From positions 3,286,001 to 3,350,000 of the forward strand of contig OZ251484.1 in assembly GCA_965242665.1 (NCBI GenBank): a DNA stretch of 64,000 bases, read 5' to 3'. The stretch is from VXLM01 sp965242665. GTDB taxonomy: Bacteria; Chloroflexota; Dehalococcoidia; Lucifugimonadales; VXLM01. Position 1 is the first letter of the stretch. The number at the start of each line of letters is the position of its first letter. Below the pieces are notes generated by a model, which was not told the origin of the DNA, ran no database searches, and saw nothing but the letters and a program-made list of their open reading frames with translations. Shown piece by piece: positions 33,532 through 41,889 of the stretch. The position numbers and the translations under genes were made by a program.

Positions 33532-33593
33532 ACCGATTTAGTGCTATCATTGATTCTCGAGACACGCGCACAGAAATAGGGGAGTACGAAAAT

Positions 33594-36500
33594 ATGGCGG
33601 CGAATCCGAGGACGGCAAACATCCTTCGCGAGTACAGGAACGCCCTGAACGACTCGCTCGGCACCGGAGTGGCCACCGAGCACACCCATCGACCGGCGTT
33701 GAAGACGCTCATCGAGTCGCTCGGCAGAGGCACGGTATTAGCCGTCAACGAACCCTCGCAAGTGGCCTGCGGCGCGCCGGACTTCATCATCCAACGCGGC
33801 GGCGTCCCCTTGGGCCACGTCGAATGCAAGGACATCGGCGTCGATCTGGACGCCGCCGCCGAAAGCGAGCAAATCGAACGCTACCGAAACGGACTGCCAA
33901 ACCTCATCCTGACCGACTACCTAGAGTTTCGTTGGTACGTCGAAGGTAAACTGCGCGGCTCCACGCGCCTAGGACGCCTGAACGAGCGGGGAGAGGTCGC
34001 ATTGGATGCCGAAGGCGGCAAGCAGGCAGCCGTGATGATCGCCTCGTTCTTCGAAGTCTACCTCCCAACCATCACCGACGCCGGAGACCTCGCACGCCGA
34101 ATGGCCGCCAAAGCATCCCTCCTCCGCAGAGGCATCACAGCAGCGCTCGACCAAGAAGGCGTATCAGGCCCCCTCTACGACCTCCTCAAAGCATACCGCG
34201 AAGTACTCATCGACGACCTCTCTCCCGACGACTTCGCCGACATGCAGGCGCAAACCATCGCCTACGGACTGTTCGCCGCACGCTGCAACCACAACCACAA
34301 CCGCGCCCCAGAGCCCTTCACCCGGCAATCCGCCGTCTTCACCCATACCACGCCGTTTCTCAGCGACGTGTTCGGACGCATCGCCGGACCCGACATCGAC
34401 AGCCAAATCGAGTGGATCGTGGACGACCTCGCACGCCTCCTCGACCGCGCGGACATGATCGAGGTCCTCAAAGCATTCGGCCAGCTGGGCAAGCAGACCG
34501 CAAAGAAAGATCCGGTCGTCCACTTCTACGAAGACTTCCTGGCCGCATACGACCCAGAACTGCGCGAAATGCGCGGCGTCTACTACACCCCAGAACCCGT
34601 CGTCTCATACATCGTCCGCAGCATCGACGCCCTCCTACGCCGCAGATTCAGCCTCAGGTACGGACTCGCGGACACCCAGCAGATCATGGTCGACGTGGGA
34701 GGCAACAAGAAGAAAATCCACCGCGTGCTCATCCTCGACCCCGCAGCCGGAACAGGCACCTTCCTGCGCGAAGTGGTCGCGAACATCCGACAGAACATCA
34801 TCGACCAAGGAATGGGGGGCGCATGGACGGCATATGTCAAGCAACACCTCCTGCCCCGCCTATTCGGATTCGAGCTCCTCATGGCCGCCTATGCCATGTG
34901 CCACCTCAAACTCACCCTCGAAATCGCCGAAGACGACGCACCCCAATTGGCCGCACAGCCGCAGCAAGGACGACTCAACATCTTCCTCACCAACAGCCTC
35001 GACCGACCGCGCAACACCAGCGGCGACCAAAGACTCGCCCTGGGATTCGCTCGAGAAATCGCGCGCGAAGCCGCCAGAGCCGACGACGTCAAACGCGACA
35101 AACCCGTCATGGTCATCCTAGGAAACCCCCCGTACTCCGGACACTCCGCAAACAAAGGCGAATGGATCTCCAGCCTCCTCCGCGGCGACGACGGCGAATC
35201 AGGAACCGGCAGCTATTTCCACATTGACGGCGAACCACTCGGAGAACGCAATCCCAAATGGCTGAACGACGACTACGTCAAATTCATCCGCTTCGCACAA
35301 TGGCGCATCGAACGCACTGGCGAAGGCATCCTCGGCTTCGTCACCAACCATAGCTACCTCGACAACCCAACCTTCCGCGGAATGCGACGCTGCCTCATGG
35401 ACGACTTCGACGAAATATACCTACTCGACCTCCACGGCAACGCCAAGAAGAGAGAGCGCACACCCGACGGCGGCAAAGATGAAAACGTCTTCGACATCCA
35501 ACAAGGCGTCGCCATCGGCCTATTCGTCAAGCACGGCAAGACCCAAGAAGACGCCCCAGCCCGCGTCTTCCACGCCGACCTCTGGGGCGAACGCGGAGGC
35601 GATGACGACGACGGCAAGTACGGATGGCTCGACGCCAACGACATCACAAGCACCAACTGGACCCAACTCCAACCCCGCGCCCCCCTCTACCTCTTCGTCC
35701 CCCGAGACGAAGAACTCGCAGACGAATACGAAAAGGGATGGCCCGTACCCAACATCTTCCCCGTCAACTCCACCGGCATCGTCACCGCACGCGACGAGAT
35801 GGCCATTCAATGGACCCCGGACGACATGCAGAAAGTGGCCCTTGACTTCACCGATCGCTCTGAAGGAGATGTTCGGGAAATCTACGGAGAGCTAGTCAGG
35901 GATAAGCCAGACTGGAATTTGCCCGGGGCGCAGAGAGACGTCCGCTCCCATCAGCCTATAGGCGAATACATAACTCGCATTCTCTACCGCCCATTCGACC
36001 CCCGCTATACCTACTACACAGGCAAGGGAGGTGGGTTCATATGTGGAGCTCGCCGCGGAGTGATGCGACACATGTTGGCGGGGGAGAATGTGGGGTTATC
36101 TATTGGTCGTGCGGGCCAGGTCATCGGATCGGAAACGTGGGATGTTTGTCACGTATCCCCCTCTCCTACAGACATTAACTTGTTCAGGAGAGGAGGGAAT
36201 TGCCTGTTCCCTCTGTATGTCTATCCTGCGGAAGAGCAGGGGGGAGGCATCCGAAACAGACTCGCGACGGAAGAGCAGGATTCTGACCGCAAGCCGAACC
36301 TCTCCGACGACTTCATCCAAGCCGCCGGCGCAGCCCTCGGTCTCGAATTCGTTCCCGGCGGCGCCGGCGACCTGTCGCAATCCTTCGGCCCCGAGGACGT
36401 CTTCCACTACGTCTACGCCATCCTCCACAGTCCGGAATACCGCCGCCGCTATGCGGACTTCTTGAAGTCGGACTTTCCCCGCATCCCGCTCTGCAGCGAC

Positions 36501-36893
36501 CGCGACCTGTTCGCCGCCCTCGTCGAACACGGCCGGTGCCTCGCATCCCTCCATCTCATGGAATCGGAAGGGAAGGACGACATATCCTTCCACATCAAGG
36601 GAAGCAACCGCATCGATCAGGTATCCTACATGCCGCCCATGGACGGCCAGCCGGGTCGCGTGTACGTCAACCGCTATCAGTACTTCGATGGAGTCGACCC
36701 GGAGGCATGGGAATTCACCGTCGGCGGCTACCGCCCCTGCGAAAAATGGCTAAACGACCGCAAGGGCCACAACATAGACCACGACGACATCGCCCACTAC
36801 CGCCGTCTCACCGCCGCCCTCGCCGAAACCACCCGCATCATGCCCCGCATCGACGCCGACATCGACTCCCAAGGCGGCTGGCCTATACAATAA
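33594..36893 (+). CDS. Type IIG/ISP-like restriction-modification enzyme (nuclease + N6-adenine methyltransferase)
   Basis: This 1099-residue fusion has an N-terminal PD-(D/E)XK nuclease (D63 and E77-C78-K79 in APDFIIQRGG...HVECKD). A long helical connector follows, then an N6-adenine methyltransferase with GVYYTPEPVVSYIV, motif I DPAAGTGTF (382-390) and motif IV NPPY (511-514). The rest should include the target-recognition domain. There is no helicase motif, so it is closer to type IIG than to true type I or ISP enzymes. ATG 33594 has GGGGAG upstream. Codons are overwhelmingly C-ending, except at about 35830-36290 (residues 745-899), where A/T/G endings dominate. The mosaic suggests a swapped recognition domain. 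Confidence 0.85.
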   Translation: MAANPRTANILREYRNALNDSLGTGVATEHTHRPALKTLIESLGRGTVLAVNEPSQVACGAPDFIIQRGGVPLGHVECKDIGVDLDAAAESEQIERYRNGLPNLILTDYLEFRWYVEGKLRGSTRLGRLNERGEVALDAEGGKQAAVMIASFFEVYLPTITDAGDLARRMAAKASLLRRGITAALDQEGVSGPLYDLLKAYREVLIDDLSPDDFADMQAQTIAYGLFAARCNHNHNRAPEPFTRQSAVFTHTTPFLSDVFGRIAGPDIDSQIEWIVDDLARLLDRADMIEVLKAFGQLGKQTAKKDPVVHFYEDFLAAYDPELREMRGVYYTPEPVVSYIVRSIDALLRRRFSLRYGLADTQQIMVDVGGNKKKIHRVLILDPAAGTGTFLREVVANIRQNIIDQGMGGAWTAYVKQHLLPRLFGFELLMAAYAMCHLKLTLEIAEDDAPQLAAQPQQGRLNIFLTNSLDRPRNTSGDQRLALGFAREIAREAARADDVKRDKPVMVILGNPPYSGHSANKGEWISSLLRGDDGESGTGSYFHIDGEPLGERNPKWLNDDYVKFIRFAQWRIERTGEGILGFVTNHSYLDNPTFRGMRRCLMDDFDEIYLLDLHGNAKKRERTPDGGKDENVFDIQQGVAIGLFVKHGKTQEDAPARVFHADLWGERGGDDDDGKYGWLDANDITSTNWTQLQPRAPLYLFVPRDEELADEYEKGWPVPNIFPVNSTGIVTARDEMAIQWTPDDMQKVALDFTDRSEGDVREIYGELVRDKPDWNLPGAQRDVRSHQPIGEYITRILYRPFDPRYTYYTGKGGGFICGARRGVMRHMLAGENVGLSIGRAGQVIGSETWDVCHVSPSPTDINLFRRGGNCLFPLYVYPAEEQGGGIRNRLATEEQDSDRKPNLSDDFIQAAGAALGLEFVPGGAGDLSQSFGPEDVFHYVYAILHSPEYRRRYADFLKSDFPRIPLCSDRDLFAALVEHGRCLASLHLMESEGKDDISFHIKGSNRIDQVSYMPPMDGQPGRVYVNRYQYFDGVDPEAWEFTVGGYRPCEKWLNDRKGHNIDHDDIAHYRRLTAALAETTRIMPRIDADIDSQGGWPIQ

Positions 36894-36902
36894 CAGCCGT
36901 CA

Positions 36903-37547
36903 CTACCCAAACAGTTCCTGGAGCCAACCTGTGAATCGCTCACTGAGAGCGCCGTCGACGCCCAGATCCTCCGCCTTGATTGCCAATCCCATCTGCCGAG
37001 GATCCTCCCTGGCCGCCAACCATGCGTAAATCTGCGCCCTCAGTGTCTTTCCCTCCGAAAACTTCCGGTGTTCCGACGGAATTCCTTCGATATAGCCCTT
37101 GGACATCGGCCAAACCGGATCATTGCTTGGAACCATTTTGGCCACGAAGTCCTCGAGTTCGCCGGTCGACGCATTGTCCGGCATCAGCCAGATTCCGACG
37201 CGGGGCGCACCCTCATGCGGCCTGCCCTCGATGACGACGCCTGCCTGGTCGAGTTTGGCGGGCACGACGATGCCCGCCCTCCTGAGTCTGTTCCTTACTG
37301 CTTCCCACCGACCAGACACATCATCGTTCGCGTCCACCACGATACCCAACACCTCCCGCCCCGGGGCGTTGGCCTCATCCCTGATGGAACGCAATAGATT
37401 ATCGACTCCCTCTCTCTTCCCAATAGAGAAGGGAGGGGCCGATCCATAGACGCGTTTCCAGAGATGTCCTACGACGTGCTCGTCGTCTGTCCCTTCCACG
37501 AGAAGCAGGCGCGGCGAATCTGGATTCGGGAGTTGCGCAGACCGCAT
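36903..37547 (-). CDS. DUF3226/TOPRIM-like protein, partner of the AAA ATPase
   Basis: This 214-residue protein opens with a TOPRIM-like strand and glutamate (LLLVEGTDDEHVV), then GIVVDANDD as the DxD-type acidic site. The C-terminal KTLRAQIYAWL ... FTGWLQELF is typical of DUF3226. TOPRIM domains cut or nick nucleic acid in OLD, Gabija and PARIS-type defence proteins. Its ATG overlaps the stop of the upstream ATPase gene as TGATG, so the two are translated together. The frame upstream of 37547 is only antisense read-through. It converges on the nuclease-methyltransferase with a 9-bp gap. Defence is inferred from partner and context. Confidence 0.75.
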   Translation of the reverse strand: MRSAQLPNPDSPRLLLVEGTDDEHVVGHLWKRVYGSAPPFSIGKREGVDNLLRSIRDEANAPGREVLGIVVDANDDVSGRWEAVRNRLRRAGIVVPAKLDQAGVVIEGRPHEGAPRVGIWLMPDNASTGELEDFVAKMVPSNDPVWPMSKGYIEGIPSEHRKFSEGKTLRAQIYAWLAAREDPRQMGLAIKAEDLGVDGALSERFTGWLQELFG

Positions 37548-38698
37548 CACACCCGAATGCCCTGCTCGGCTGCCACGAGGAGATCTTCCTCGGAATACTC
37601 CACTGCGCGCATACGCTCGCCGTACTTCTCGAGGCGAACATGCGCCCCCTCCACCTCCTCGTTGGCTCCTGCCGCCGCTGCAAACCCAGCCATGCAGTCC
37701 CACGAATGCGTCGTCGCAAGTACCTGCACGTTGTTCTCTTGCGCGGCATGCAAGACCATCTTCCAAAAATCCTGCTGCAAGGAATAGTGAATGCCGTTTT
37801 CCACCTCGTCGATCAACAAGAATCCGTCTCGACAGTTGGCAAGCGCCAGAGCGACGCAGAACAACCGAACCGCCCCATCTCCCAGACTCTTGAGCGGAAC
37901 CGGACGACCTTCACCCTTGAATCGTATGACTGCCCTCCTGGGCGGACGGGGATAGCGCTCACTATCATCATCGTCCCCAATCAACGCGACTCGCTCCACT
38001 CGGTCATGGAAGACCAAGTTCAAGGCATCCACCGCACGATATTCGTCATCAGTGAGCGCGACCTTGTCCCAAAACTTTGCGATGGCAGGGTTCCTTGATA
38101 AACCCGGACCCAAGGATTCGCATCGAATTGCCGGAGGTAACTGATATTCGAGTTGCCTCGACCTGGATCGTTCTGAGAAACTGGACCGCGTGTTGGATTC
38201 GAATGGCGTGAATGGAACATAATGAGTCCAGCGCTTGTACAATATCTTGAATGCCAAGAAATCCTCGTCTGGAAATTCGCCAAATGAGTCTACCTCTGGA
38301 GAGAGATCCGACGAAGTCTCGATTCGGAGACGGTCTTCTTCCATGTCCGGCCCTATCGAAATGGATGTCCCTGGTGAGGCGCGCCTCCCGTAGCAGAGGG
38401 CGGCCCAGTCGGCCCCAAGCATTTGCTCCCCTTCCGTGTCTGTGTACCCTTTGAGCTCACCGTGGCCCCGCAGCAATTGCGAGAGAACCGTAGACCGCCC
38501 GCGGGCAGCGTAGACCCGTACCGCATCGAGCAAGGTCGTCTTGCCCACGCCGTTCTCTCCGGAAAAGAGCGTCACGCGGCCCAGACGAGAAATCGAGAGG
38601 CTGCCGATCCCGCGGAATCCCTCGACGGAAAGGGTAGGGAGGTGCAGCCGCTTGCTGTCGGGCGGCGCTGTGGGTATGGCGGGTGATGTTGCGGACAT
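37547..38698 (-). CDS. AAA ATPase of the RecF/OLD-like (AAA_15/21) class
   Basis: This 383-residue SMC-like ATPase has an N-terminal strand pair then Walker A GENGVGKTT (about 47-55). A middle region lacks an obvious long coiled coil. The ABC-type signature is in LKSLGDGAVRLF, Walker B in FLLIDEVENG, and the switch histidine in VLATTHSWDC. OLD-family ATPases carry a TOPRIM domain in the same chain; here it is a separate, coupled gene (36903-37547), as in PARIS (AriA/AriB) systems. ATG 38698. It is the first gene of the two-gene leftward operon and is followed upstream by the right REP cluster. Confidence 0.82.
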   Translation of the reverse strand: MSATSPAIPTAPPDSKRLHLPTLSVEGFRGIGSLSISRLGRVTLFSGENGVGKTTLLDAVRVYAARGRSTVLSQLLRGHGELKGYTDTEGEQMLGADWAALCYGRRASPGTSISIGPDMEEDRLRIETSSDLSPEVDSFGEFPDEDFLAFKILYKRWTHYVPFTPFESNTRSSFSERSRSRQLEYQLPPAIRCESLGPGLSRNPAIAKFWDKVALTDDEYRAVDALNLVFHDRVERVALIGDDDDSERYPRPPRRAVIRFKGEGRPVPLKSLGDGAVRLFCVALALANCRDGFLLIDEVENGIHYSLQQDFWKMVLHAAQENNVQVLATTHSWDCMAGFAAAAGANEEVEGAHVRLEKYGERMRAVEYSEEDLLVAAEQGIRV

Positions 38699-39009
38699 GG
38701 TTCGCCTCCGCCTCCAGTATCTATGAAACGCCCCTCTATCGTCAACTAGCGCGAAGCGCGGGTTCCATTCCCTTTATCGCGGCCCTGTCGCCCCAGACCG
38801 CAAACCCACCCCCGTCATTCCGGGGCGCAGACCCACCCATCCGTCATTCCCGCACCCTCCCACGTCATTCCCGCGTAGGCGGGAATCTCCCCCCTTCCTG
38901 CCATTCCCGGGGCTAAGCCCACCCTCCGTCATTCCCCCGTACTGTCTCCGTCATTCCCGCACCCTCCCACGTCATTCCCGCGAAGGCGGGAATCTCCCGC
39001 CGCAGGGAT
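38699..39009. repeat. Right REP-like cluster bordering the defence cassette
   Basis: These 311 bp hold no gene. gtcattcc units occur at about 38814, 38842, 38864, 38928, 38950 and 38971. Two are complete palindromes (38864-38887 with one substitution, 38971-38994). Confidence 0.75.
38928..38995 (+). repeat. 68-bp direct repeat, right copy
   Basis: This differs from 32741-32808 at only two positions (gcct/gtct and ccat/ccgt) and lies in the same orientation, 6.1 kb away. Confidence 0.8.
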
Positions 39010-40677
39010 TCAATGCAGCGTCGCCGAACTGGTCTGCGGCGCATCGTCCCCTCTGCGTACTACCGGCGCTGGGTCGCGCGCAAGCCGCACATCCAGCAAT
39101 GCCGGAAGTCCGGACGATCCCGCGCGTTCCAACGCGGCGCGCAAGACGTCCGCGGATGCGGCATGTTCCCCGTAGCCTCCAAGTGCGTCGACCACGCGGT
39201 CATACCGCGAAGGAAGCAACTCGCAGCCGACCAGCCGCTCTGGTCCGTATTCCCGCAACTGTATTTGGTATTCCGCGTTCCAAGCTGCGTCGTTGCCAAC
39301 CACTCCAACGAACGACAGTCCGTACCGGACGGCGGTGTCGTACTCCATGATATGGAACCCGGCGGTTCCGTCCCCCAAGACCGTCACGACCCGCGCGCTC
39401 GGCCTGGCCAATCGCGCCGCAAGGGCGAACGGAATGGATGCGCCGATCGCCCCGGCCGGTCCGTTGATGACTCGCTCCGACGCACTGATCCCCGCTTGCG
39501 CCCACTGCCCCCACTCGCCGCCGTCGCAAACGAACACCGAATCCGACGCCCCCGCAAGGTAGCCGCAGACCGCCTCCGCGGCCTCGACCGAGCGCACCGG
39601 CTCGCCGCCCGTGGCCTTCACACTCCCCCAGGACGGGGGACGGTATCGCACCGCGTCTCCCACCTCCTCCGCCCAAGCGCTGGACGGATTGCGTCCATCC
39701 GCAAGGCGCGCCATCCGGCGAATCGAAGGGAGCGGATCGGCCTGGACGGCCGCTGCTATCCTCGATGGGTCTCCGACGTTCCTGCGCGTCAATTCGATCA
39801 CGGAGGGATCGGGGTCGATTTGGATGAACCTGCAATGCCCGGCAACGTCCGGCTCCGCCCCCATCTTCAGAGTGAAGTCCAACTTCTTGCCGATCAGGAC
39901 GACGAGATCCGCTTGGGACAGAACCTCTGCGAATGCGCCCAACGCCGGATCGTTCGTCCCGCGCGGGCTTTCCATTTGAACGACTGGCGCGCCGGTCGCC
40001 GCAGACAAGTCCGTAAGGGCGGCGGGCGCGCCGCCGCGCGTCATCATCGACCCCACCAAGACGAGCGGCGCGGATGCCCCTCGAATTGCCGCAAGAACCC
40101 CCATCGCGTCCGCGTCGGTCATCGAATGGGCCGCGCGCCGCTCGAACCGTGTGGAGGCGTCCCCCTCATGTGAAGTATCCACCTTGCCGTCGATGACGTC
40201 GAACGGCAGCGCGATATGCACCGGCCCAGGACGCCCAGACGCTGCGATGTCCAACGCTCTGTGAATGTCGTTGCGCAGACCGTCCGCACTCTGCGCGGTC
40301 CACGACGCCTTGGACACATAGCCTGCCATCTCCGCTTGTGGCATCTCTTGAAACGACCCTTTGTCCACATGCGACAGCGGCGCGCGTCCACTCAAGAGCA
40401 CCAACGGAGACTCCGACATCGTCGCCGTGTACAGCGCAGACAAGGTGTTGGCGAACCCCGGCCCTGCCGTGACCAAAGCGACGCCCGGCCGACCCGTGAG
40501 CCTTCCCCACGCATCCGCCATGTGCACCGCCGCCGCTTCCTGCCGCACATGCAGCAACTCGACCTCCGCATCCAAGCAGGCGTCGAACACCGGCATGATC
40601 TGATTGCCCGAGAGCGTAAAGATTCGCTCCACGCCCTCCGACCGCAGCGTCCTAGCAACCGCATCTGCCCCGCGCAT
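39010..40677 (-). CDS. Thiamine-diphosphate enzyme, acetolactate synthase-like
   Basis: This complete three-domain TPP enzyme has 555 residues: a PYR domain with the activating glutamate in VRQEAAAVHMADAWGR (about 46), a central domain with the Rossmann-like half, and a PP domain with TPP/Mg binding GDGTAGFHIMEYDTA and the asparagine in VVGNDAAWN. It resembles the large subunit of acetolactate synthase, but also oxalyl-CoA decarboxylase, benzoylformate decarboxylase and related decarboxylases. No ilvN, ilvC or other branched-chain genes are nearby, so a catabolic role is likely. The ATG at 40677 follows the tRNA promoter region on the opposite strand. Confidence 0.8.
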   Translation of the reverse strand: MRGADAVARTLRSEGVERIFTLSGNQIMPVFDACLDAEVELLHVRQEAAAVHMADAWGRLTGRPGVALVTAGPGFANTLSALYTATMSESPLVLLSGRAPLSHVDKGSFQEMPQAEMAGYVSKASWTAQSADGLRNDIHRALDIAASGRPGPVHIALPFDVIDGKVDTSHEGDASTRFERRAAHSMTDADAMGVLAAIRGASAPLVLVGSMMTRGGAPAALTDLSAATGAPVVQMESPRGTNDPALGAFAEVLSQADLVVLIGKKLDFTLKMGAEPDVAGHCRFIQIDPDPSVIELTRRNVGDPSRIAAAVQADPLPSIRRMARLADGRNPSSAWAEEVGDAVRYRPPSWGSVKATGGEPVRSVEAAEAVCGYLAGASDSVFVCDGGEWGQWAQAGISASERVINGPAGAIGASIPFALAARLARPSARVVTVLGDGTAGFHIMEYDTAVRYGLSFVGVVGNDAAWNAEYQIQLREYGPERLVGCELLPSRYDRVVDALGGYGEHAASADVLRAALERAGSSGLPALLDVRLARDPAPVVRRGDDAPQTSSATLH

Positions 40678-40804
40678 AGTGCATGACCTCGATCTACAGA
40701 GTTTGCGTCCGTGAGTTATGAATTATAGCGCAAGAGACGCCGCATGGTATTGGACATTCCTCTGGACTTGGAGAATTGGCGGATGGGGGCCGCCGAACCA
40801 AAGG

Positions 40805-40834
40805 TTGACTATGAGTAGGGAAGAGGCGTAGAAT
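40805..40834 (+). promoter_or_regulatory. Promoter of tRNA-Trp
   Basis: TTGACT (40805-40810), an 18-bp spacer and TAGAAT (40829-40834) put the start of transcription near 40841, 12 bp before the tRNA. Confidence 0.65.
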
Positions 40835-40852
40835 GAGTGAAGGAAGTCGCGC

Positions 40853-40929
40853 AGGGGTGTAGCTCAGGCCGGTAGAGCAACGGTCTCCAAAACCGTAGGC
40901 CGCGGGTTCGAATCCTGCCACCCCTGCCA
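40853..40929 (+). tRNA. tRNA-Trp (CCA anticodon)
   Basis: This 77-nt tRNA has a 7-bp acceptor stem AGGGGTG/CACCCCT, D-arm gctcaggccggtagagc, anticodon stem acggt/accgt around ctCCAaa, and T-arm gcggg-ttcgaat-cctgc with one G-T pair. Discriminator G and an encoded CCA end are present. The CCA anticodon reads UGG. Confidence 0.97.
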
Positions 40930-40948
40930 GAACGCGCCTCCCCGGCGC

Positions 40949-41203
40949 TCATTGCGAACGGCGTACCTCGAACTCGTACCGCTCCATGACCGGATTCGCC
41001 AAGAGTCGCTCGCACATCTCCTCGACGATTGCCGCGGCCTGACGTTCGTCCACCGACTCGACCTCGATCTGAAAGTACTTCCCAGCCCGCACGCTCCCCA
41101 CGGCCTCGTATCCGAGGCTGTGCAGCGCCCCGCGAATCGTCAGCCCCTCCGGATCGTTCACAGCCGGTTTGAGGGAGATGAATACTTTCGCGAGATATTT
41201 CAT
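40949..41203 (-). CDS. purS: Phosphoribosylformylglycinamidine synthase subunit PurS
   Basis: PurS is the small bridging subunit of the three-part FGAM synthase (PurSQL), step four of purine synthesis. The 84-residue protein has the family pattern KVFISLKPAVNDPEGLTI (start), ALHSLGYEAVGSVRAGKYF and a late MCERLLANPVMERYEFEV. ATG 41203. It is the last gene of the leftward purine cluster; purQ and purL are not in the window. Confidence 0.92.
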   Translation of the reverse strand: MKYLAKVFISLKPAVNDPEGLTIRGALHSLGYEAVGSVRAGKYFQIEVESVDERQAAAIVEEMCERLLANPVMERYEFEVRRSQ

Positions 41204-41256
41204 GTGCGTAGATCCTCTAATATCGACCGCGGGGGTGCCGGTCGATTCTTGCATCC

Positions 41257-41889
41257 TCACGGATAGACGAGCGGTTCTGGAGCCTCCGGCGAGTTCATGT
41301 GCGCTTCGATGAACCGCACGATGCGTTCCTCGTCGAACTTGTCGAATCGGTCGAGGTACGTCCATGCGGTCAATGCGATCCTCGCGCCCAAGCCGGAGTA
41401 GGGGGCGAGGATCACCTTCTTGTAGCGGCCGGTAACCTCTGCGAGCTGGTCGATGAGCACCGGGCACCCCGATGGACAGTCATACCTCATGACAATTCCA
41501 CCGTGTTCGAGGTTGTGCACCAACAGCTCGTCCGGCAACTCCTGGTCGACGACTCCCCACTCCTGCCACCAGATCGGGTAGTGGGGCCCGGACGTCGCCG
41601 GCGACGAGTTGTAGGGCTCGTGCGCCTCGTCCGCCGAGTCGAGATGCCTGCGGCTATCCATCTCTGGCACCTTGATTTCGCCCGGAGTGGGGCCGTAGTA
41701 AAGAGGGTCCACCGGAGTTGGCGCAGGGGAGGGCGTGTCCGTCGGAATCGGGTTGGGAGTCGGCGATGCAGGAGTTGGCGCCGCCGGTTCCCCGCCGCAG
41801 CCAAACGCCGCGAATAGAACGAGTAGCGCTGCCGCCACTAGGATCGGACGAAGCACGCGGACGCTACCGAGCCTGCCACTCGGGCGCAT
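41257..41889 (-). CDS. DUF3105 lipoprotein
   Basis: This 210-residue exported protein has a lipobox (LFAAFGC), a Pro/Thr/Ser linker and a DUF3105 domain with the hallmark LVHNLEHGGIVMRYDCPSGCP. The histidines and cysteines suggest a metal or redox site, but no function is assigned to the family. The first start (41889) overlaps the upstream paralogue by 26 bp; a GTG at 41856 (MLRPIL) would avoid the overlap and still leave a full signal peptide. It is the second member of a tandem pair within the purine cluster. Confidence 0.82.
   Translation of the reverse strand: MRPSGRLGSVRVLRPILVAAALLVLFAAFGCGGEPAAPTPASPTPNPIPTDTPSPAPTPVDPLYYGPTPGEIKVPEMDSRRHLDSADEAHEPYNSSPATSGPHYPIWWQEWGVVDQELPDELLVHNLEHGGIVMRYDCPSGCPVLIDQLAEVTGRYKKVILAPYSGLGARIALTAWTYLDRFDKFDEERIVRFIEAHMNSPEAPEPLVYP

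Larger units (their letters stand above)
32646..33593. other. Repeat-rich intergenic region, left border of the defence cassette
   Basis: These 948 bp hold no convincing gene; frames across them are repeat translations. They contain four intact 24-bp REP-like palindromes (32784-32807, 32971-32994, 33256-33279, 33412-33435), many partial gtcattcccgcaccctccca units, two nested tandem duplications (see separate entries) and copy B of the 60-bp dispersed repeat (33471-33531). Confidence 0.7.

Noticed and set aside
33413..33835. 140-codon minus frame across the repeat region into the RM gene
   Set aside because: It is the translation of repeat copy B and the antisense of the nuclease domain; no start context.
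36980..37449. Plus-strand frames opposite the DUF3226 gene
   Set aside because: These are shadows of the TOPRIM-like gene, which has clear motifs and a coupled start.
32741..38995. Insertion sequence or transposon around the defence cassette
   Set aside because: No transposase or recombinase gene, terminal inverted repeats or target duplication could be seen; only REP-type direct repeats.
40694..40921. Minus-strand frame beginning MAGFEPAAYG
   Set aside because: It is the antisense of tRNA-Trp, a well-known spurious protein type.
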